Positions 8,501-11,357 of a stretch of 11,357 nt of DNA are shown piece after piece. The stretch lies in NCBI GenBank assembly GCA_964440605.1, contig CAYTSW010000088.1:1-11357 (forward strand). The letters are read 5' to 3'. The notes beneath the pieces are model-generated. The model did no database searches. It had not been told where the DNA came from and saw only the letters and a program-made list of their open reading frames with translations. A program made the translations under genes and the position numbers. The number at the start of each line of letters is the position of its first letter. Position 1 is the first letter of the stretch. The DNA is from CAYTSW01 sp964440605 (lineage in GTDB: Bacteria > Planctomycetota > Phycisphaerae > Phycisphaerales > UBA1924).

Positions 8501-8759
8501 TGATGCCGTCGGGGTGTTCCTTCTCGATGACCTGCTCGACGAAGGCGGGGGTGATGGGGAGGAAGTAGACCTCATCGGCGAGGTGCTCGGAGGTCTGGAT
8601 GGTCGCGATGTTGGGGTTGATCAGGACGGTGCGGACGCCCTCGTCCTTGAGGGCCTTGATGGCCTGGGAGCCCGAGTAGTCGAACTCGCCGGCCTGGCCG
8701 ATCTTGAGGGCCGAGGAGCCGAGGATGAGCACGGTGTTGGGCGTTTCGCGCGCGAGCAT
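5547..8759 (-). CDS. carB: Carbamoyl phosphate synthase large subunit
   Basis: It makes carbamoyl phosphate from bicarbonate, two ATP and ammonia channelled from CarA, for pyrimidines and arginine. At 1070 residues it is full length (E. coli has 1073). The first ATP-grasp half is about residues 1-400 (KIGQAGEFDYSG at 19-30; NMENFDPLGIHTGES near 230; EVNARLSRSSALASKATGY near 297). The oligomerisation region is about 400-550. The second ATP-grasp half is about 552-930 (YRIGCSVEFDWC near 564; SEHVENAGVHSGDATLV near 769; ECNLRASRSFPFVSK near 832). An MGS-like regulatory domain fills the remainder. The signature variants (QAGEFDYSG, not QACEFDYSG; ALGGLGSG; EVNARLSRSS) match the eukaryotic CAD/CPS1 form rather than the E. 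coli form. ATG at 8759 has GAGGAG 5 nt upstream, and the gene starts 9 nt after the carA stop. It is the last gene of the pyr operon. Confidence 0.98.
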   Translation of the reverse strand: MLARETPNTVLILGSSALKIGQAGEFDYSGSQAIKALKDEGVRTVLINPNIATIQTSEHLADEVYFLPITPAFVEQVIEKEHPDGIMLAFGGQTALNCGMELDESGVLAKHGVRVLGTPVDVIRDTEDRERFIARLDECQALYPASKAATTLEQALDIANTLGYPIMARVGFALGGLGSGVCQTPEELEELVGKALAHAPQVLIEEYLRGWKEIEYEVVRDRHDNCLTICNMENFDPLGIHTGESIVVCPSQTLSNREYHMLREVAIRVIRHLGVVGECNIQFALDPERESYRIIEVNARLSRSSALASKATGYPLAAVAAKLALGHGLHELPNAITGVTSAFFEPALDYCVVKAPRWDLKKFRGVSRRLGSGMKSVGEVMSIGRTFEEAIQKALRMLDTGRHGLVANEPYTPEDLDRELAEPTEERIFTIVEALEHGYTVQRVHELTHVDEWFLEKIAGVVRIAEQLRSSKQGEPIDAHLLREAKRRGFSDKQVVRLTGHSEDAVRERRQAAGIKPVLRQIDTLAAEYPAQTNYLYLTYNGERDDVDLPLENAVLLLGSGAYRIGCSVEFDWCCVTAGLTLRKLGYQTVMLNYNPETVSTDYDEFHQLVFDEISFESVRELHDKLRPKGVVVSMGGQIANNLAIKLHHAGINVLGTSPEDIDRAENRHKFSSLLDELGIDQPEWIEARSLEEAVAFAQSVGYPVLVRPSYVLSGAAMAVATSDDELRTYLQRAARVSPEYPTVISNYLENAKEIEYDAVAQDGEVIVYAISEHVENAGVHSGDATLVFPPQRTYQETIRQVRLIARRIAKKLRTNGPINFQFIAKDNAVKVIECNLRASRSFPFVSKVIKQNFIEIATRVIAGQRVKKPDSSVFELNHVGVKAPQFSFGRLDGADPTLGVEMASTGEVGCLGDDFDEAFLKSLESVGYRFPLRAVMLSLGPIEAKAEMLPVVRKLGATGVRLAATEGTAIFFAENGVECEFAAWPLGDEKPNAVDLLRSRDFDLVINIPSNNRVDELTNGYMIRRAAVDYNVPLITNRQAAQRLIEAVIRTKPGDIKARSWNEYAALGS

Positions 8760-8764
8760 CGCGT

Positions 8765-8770
8765 CTCCTC
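8765..8770 (-). promoter_or_regulatory. Shine-Dalgarno of carB, overlapping the carA stop
   Basis: On the - strand GAGGAG lies 5 nt before the carB ATG. Its first two bases are also the last two of the carA TGA read across 8769-8771, so ribosomes finishing carA cover the carB initiation site. This suggests coupled synthesis of the two subunits. Confidence 0.75.
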
Positions 8771-9968
8771 ATTGCTGGCGATGGTGCGCGACCATGCGCA
8801 CGAAGTCGTCGAACAGGAACGCCGTGTCGACCGGTCCCGGCGCGGCTTCGGGGTGGAACTGCACGCTTCGGAAGGGCGCCCACGCGTGGCGCAGGCCCTC
8901 GTTGGTGCGGTCGTTGAGGTTCTCGAACCAGGGGCGCCAGTCGCTGGGCAGCGAGGCGGTGTCGACGGCGAAGCCGTGGTTCTGGCTGGTGACGAAGCAG
9001 CGATTCGTGCCGCACTCGATGACGGGCTGGTTCTGGCCGCGGTGCCCGTACTTGAGCTTGTACGTCTCGGCGCCGATGGCGCGGGCGAGGAGCTGGTTGC
9101 CGAGGCAGATGCCGAAGAGCGGCTTGCCCCGATCGATGGCCCAACGGACTTGTTCCACGGTCTTCTCGGCCATCGCGGGGTCGCCCGGGCCGTTGGAGAG
9201 CATGACGCCGTCGAAGCGATCGTCGGCGAGCGGGTAGTCCCACGGCACGCGCAGGACGCCGACGTCGCGGTTGAGCAGGCAGTGCACGATATTGGACTTC
9301 GCGCCGGTGTCGATCAGCACGATGCGCAGCTCGCGCTGGCCCTCGAAGAGCTGCGGCTCGGTGATGCTCACCCGGCGGACGAGGTTCTCGGCATTCGGGT
9401 CGCGATATTCTGCGGAGCGGCTCTCGATGCGGATGCGCCCGAGCATGGAGCCGCGCTCGCGCAGGTGCTGCGTGAGCGAGCGCGTGTCGATCCCGGTGAT
9501 GGCCGGGATCTTTTCGGAGCGCAGCCAATCGCCCAGGGAGCGGGCGGCGTCCCAGTGGCTGTAGCTCGGTGAATAGTCCGCGACGACGAGGCCGGCGACC
9601 TGGATGCGCGTGGACTCGTAGCGCGTGCTGAGGCCGAAGGAGCGCGCGTCGCGCGGCACGCCGTAGTTGCCGACGAGCGGGTACGTCGCGACGAGGATCT
9701 GCCCGGCGTAGCTCGGGTCGGTGAGGGTCTCGGTGTAGCCGACCATGCCGGTGTTGAAGACGACCTCGCCGGCGACCGGCTCGTCGTGCCCGAAGCTCAT
9801 GCCTTCAAGAACCGTGCCGTCTTCGAGCTCGATGCTCGCCGGCTTCATGGTCACGCCATCGGTCGCGTGGGCGGCGGTCGAGACCTCGACGGGACCGGTC
9901 ATCATCGAGCCGAGCGCCGAGGGGCCATGCGTGCGCGGCGTCGCTTCGCGCGTGGGGGTCGTGCTCAT
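8769..9968 (-). CDS. carA: Carbamoyl phosphate synthase small (glutaminase) subunit
   Basis: It hydrolyses glutamine and passes ammonia to CarB. The protein has 399 residues. The N-terminal CPSase domain begins at about residue 44 (SIELEDGTVLEG; GYTETLTDPSYAGQI). The class I amidotransferase domain carries the full triad: Cys288 in FGICLGNQ, His372 and Glu374 in QFHPEAAPGP. The region GHRGQNQPV, SQNHGFAVD and DRTNEGLRH resembles the glutaminase part of eukaryotic CAD and CPS1 more than E. coli CarA (GHHGGNHPV). The chosen ATG overlaps the pyrE stop as ATGA and has GGAGGAG 5 nt upstream. This gives about 40 residues of Ser/Thr/Ala-rich extension before the conserved domain. Met41 (codon at 9846-9848) would remove it but lacks a good Shine-Dalgarno. 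The open frame continues upstream to 10670, but only as a shadow of pyrE. Confidence 0.97.
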   Translation of the reverse strand: MSTTPTREATPRTHGPSALGSMMTGPVEVSTAAHATDGVTMKPASIELEDGTVLEGMSFGHDEPVAGEVVFNTGMVGYTETLTDPSYAGQILVATYPLVGNYGVPRDARSFGLSTRYESTRIQVAGLVVADYSPSYSHWDAARSLGDWLRSEKIPAITGIDTRSLTQHLRERGSMLGRIRIESRSAEYRDPNAENLVRRVSITEPQLFEGQRELRIVLIDTGAKSNIVHCLLNRDVGVLRVPWDYPLADDRFDGVMLSNGPGDPAMAEKTVEQVRWAIDRGKPLFGICLGNQLLARAIGAETYKLKYGHRGQNQPVIECGTNRCFVTSQNHGFAVDTASLPSDWRPWFENLNDRTNEGLRHAWAPFRSVQFHPEAAPGPVDTAFLFDDFVRMVAHHRQQ

Positions 9969-10582
9969 GAAAGCTCCTCCCGCCCGGGTCGGCTGCCCGG
10001 CTTCTCGGCGACCGAGCCCGCGGCGCACATCGGGCAGTCGCTCGGCTCGAAGGTCTCGAACGACAACTGCGTCAACGCGAAGAAGGGGGCCTCCGGCGCG
10101 AACGAGCCGCCGCTGCGATCGACGATCGCGGCGATGCCGACGGCCTGCGCACCGGCCCGCTCGACGAGCGGGACCAGCTCCATCACCGAGCCGCCGGTGG
10201 TGACGACGTCTTCGGCGAGCAGCACGCGCTCGTCTCTGTTCAGTTGGAAGCCGCGGCGGAGGGTGAAAGCGCGATCGACGCCACGCTCGGCGAAGATCGA
10301 ACGCAGGCACATCGCGTCGGCCAGCGCAAAGCCCCACACCACGCCACCCAATGCCGGGGCGAGGACAACGTCGGCCTGGATGTCGACGAGCAACTCCGCC
10401 ATCATGTACGCGGCCTCCTCGGCGTGGTCCGGCTCCTCGAAGAGCTTGGCGCACTGGCAATAGCACTCCGAGTGCAGGCCCGAGCTGAGCAGGAAGTGGC
10501 CCGTGCGCAACGCCCCGGACTCTTCGAGCATCGCGTGCGTCCGCTTGGCGAACCGCTCGGCTTGGTTCGTGTTGGACGTCAT
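9965..10582 (-). CDS. pyrE: Orotate phosphoribosyltransferase
   Basis: It joins orotate to PRPP to give OMP, the fifth step of UMP synthesis. The protein has 205 residues. Residues 28-38 (GHFLLSSGLHS) form the family's N-terminal substrate region. The PRPP-binding motif is LLAEDVVTTGGS at 121-132, with the acidic pair Glu124-Asp125. APALGGVVWG at 75-84 is the loop that contacts the ligand. The C-terminal segment DCPMCAAGSVAEKPGSR holds a Cys183-x2-Cys186 pair followed by KPGSR, a tail found in one bacterial subgroup of the enzyme. ATG at 10582 overlaps the pyrF stop as ATGA, with GGAGGG 9 nt upstream, and the stop overlaps the carA start in the same way. The gene is therefore translationally linked on both sides. 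Confidence 0.96.
   Translation of the reverse strand: MTSNTNQAERFAKRTHAMLEESGALRTGHFLLSSGLHSECYCQCAKLFEEPDHAEEAAYMMAELLVDIQADVVLAPALGGVVWGFALADAMCLRSIFAERGVDRAFTLRRGFQLNRDERVLLAEDVVTTGGSVMELVPLVERAGAQAVGIAAIVDRSGGSFAPEAPFFALTQLSFETFEPSDCPMCAAGSVAEKPGSRPGREELS
9974..9980 (-). promoter_or_regulatory. Shine-Dalgarno that favours the long carA start
   Basis: GGAGGAG on the - strand, inside the last codons of pyrE, lies 5 nt before the ATG at 9966-9968. This favours that start over Met41. Confidence 0.8.
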
Positions 10583-11357
10583 GTGGGCAAGCCCTCCGCC
10601 GCCGCGGCGATCTGCGTGTTGAGCCCGTCGAGCTTGCGGGCGACGGTTGCCGCGACGTCGCCGGCGTCATCTGCGCCGGGCATGACGGACCGAGTGACGT
10701 GGATGATCACCGGGGCCTTCTGATGCATCGCCCCCCCCACGGCTCGAATGACATCGCCCACATCCGCCCCTTGGGCGCCGACACCGGGGACGAGCAGCGG
10801 CAGGTCATCCGCGACCGTGCCCATCTGCTCGAGTGCCTGCGCACGCGTCGCGCCGACGACGAGTCCGAGGTTGCGACTCGTGTCCCAATGCCGCGCGGCT
10901 TTGGCGATGCGCATCGCGAGACTGCCTTCGAGGTCGTGCTCCGAGCCGCCGGCGAGCAAGAAGTCAGCCGCGCCGGGGTTGGACGTCAGCGCCAGCAGGT
11001 ATGTCAGTCGATGAGCGTGCGCGCGGAAGGGCTCGACGGCGTCGCGGCCCATCAAGGGGTTGACCGTGGCGGCATGGGCATCGAGATGGTCGAACACCGC
11101 TCGCGCGTAGTGCTCGGCGGTTGTGCCGATGTCGCCGCGCTTGGCGTCGGCGATGAAGAGCCGATCGCGCGGGACGAGTTCGCGCACGCGCTCGAGCAGC
11201 GCCCAACCCGCGGAGCCGAGCGACTCGAAGAAGGCGAGGTTGGCCTTGAACGCGCAGCAGCGGTTTGCCGCGCCGGCGATGACCTGCGAAAGGAACCTCT
11301 CGGCGCCGTCGATCGTCGGCTCGAATCCGGTCGGCAGGGCGTCGAGCCGCGGCTCGA
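10579..11357 (-). CDS. pyrF: Orotidine 5'-phosphate decarboxylase, type 2, 5' end cut by window
   Basis: It decarboxylates OMP to UMP, the last step of the pathway. The frame is open to the window edge, giving 258 visible residues; probably only some 10-25 N-terminal residues are missing. The core motif IADAKRGDIGTT carries the catalytic Lys (codon 11140-11142) and both acidic partners. KANLAFFESLG, TVNPLMGRDA, LTSNPGAADF, LVVGAT and PGVGAQGADVG are the marks of the longer type 2 family (about 270-280 residues) rather than the E. coli type 1 enzyme. The visible start, EPRLDALP, aligns with the family's usual DPRLD motif but has Glu for Asp. A GTG at 11185-11187 is an internal Val codon and not the true start, because conserved sequence continues upstream of it. 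The gene overlaps pyrE by 4 nt. Any promoter or leader of the operon lies beyond the window unless more genes precede pyrF. Confidence 0.95.
   Translation of the reverse strand, partial: EPRLDALPTGFEPTIDGAERFLSQVIAGAANRCCAFKANLAFFESLGSAGWALLERVRELVPRDRLFIADAKRGDIGTTAEHYARAVFDHLDAHAATVNPLMGRDAVEPFRAHAHRLTYLLALTSNPGAADFLLAGGSEHDLEGSLAMRIAKAARHWDTSRNLGLVVGATRAQALEQMGTVADDLPLLVPGVGAQGADVGDVIRAVGGAMHQKAPVIIHVTRSVMPGADDAGDVAATVARKLDGLNTQIAAAAEGLPT
10592..10597 (-). promoter_or_regulatory. Shine-Dalgarno of pyrE
   Basis: GGAGGG on the - strand lies 9 nt before the pyrE ATG, inside the last codons of pyrF. It supports the ATGA-overlap start. Confidence 0.65.

Noticed and set aside
7359..9572. 737-codon open frame on the + strand
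   Set aside because: It is antisense to carB and carA, which are certain. Its product is a low-complexity Asp/Glu/Gly/Val-rich string with no recognisable domain.
9969..10670. CarA extended upstream in frame to 10670
   Set aside because: This stretch is an alternative frame of pyrE and the end of pyrF; the CarA domain and its Shine-Dalgarno place the start at 9968.
1..11357. CRISPR arrays, tRNA or rRNA genes, insertion sequences, toxin-antitoxin or defence genes
   Set aside because: No regularly spaced direct repeats, tRNA arm patterns, transposase motifs or small paired genes were seen; nearly all of the sequence is taken up by recognisable housekeeping or oxidoreductase genes.

Overview
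The window holds nine protein-coding genes and almost no free space. It is very GC-rich, with G or C at most third codon positions. It most likely comes from a planctomycete, probably class Phycisphaerae. The grounds are a membrane protein with an N-terminal zinc ribbon of the C-x2-CGYNLRGL...CPECG kind that is common in that class, a GTG/ATG start mix with good Shine-Dalgarno sequences, and a REP-like palindrome cluster. The taxon is an inference, because no rRNA is present.

Layout. The left half (1-5430) reads on the + strand: the 3' 473 codons of purF (first committed step of purine synthesis), a six-helix zinc-ribbon membrane protein of unknown function, a Gfo/Idh/MocA oxidoreductase resembling UDP-GlcNAc 3-dehydrogenases, an isolated F1F0-ATP synthase epsilon gene (atpC), and, 5 bp after it, a second Gfo/Idh/MocA oxidoreductase of the dihydrodiol/xylose dehydrogenase type. 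The right half (5547-11357) reads on the - strand and is a compact de novo pyrimidine operon, pyrF (5'-truncated by the window edge), pyrE, carA, carB in transcription order. pyrF/pyrE and pyrE/carA overlap by ATGA, and 9 nt separate carA from carB. The two halves converge on a 116-bp gap filled by two hairpins built from the same palindromic word.

How the genes work together. CarA and CarB form carbamoyl phosphate from glutamine, bicarbonate and ATP. PyrE adds PRPP to orotate, and PyrF decarboxylates OMP to UMP. The intermediate steps (pyrB, pyrC, pyrD) are not in the window. PurF and PyrE both consume PRPP, so the window holds an entry point to each nucleotide branch, but on opposite strands and in separate transcription units. 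The remaining + strand genes share no obvious pathway.

This is mainly a housekeeping region; I see no defence system, mobile element, CRISPR array or RNA gene. The points most worth a second look are the eukaryote-like CPSase subunits, the orphan atpC between two oxidoreductases, the possible amino-sugar dehydrogenase, and the palindrome cluster between the convergent operons.
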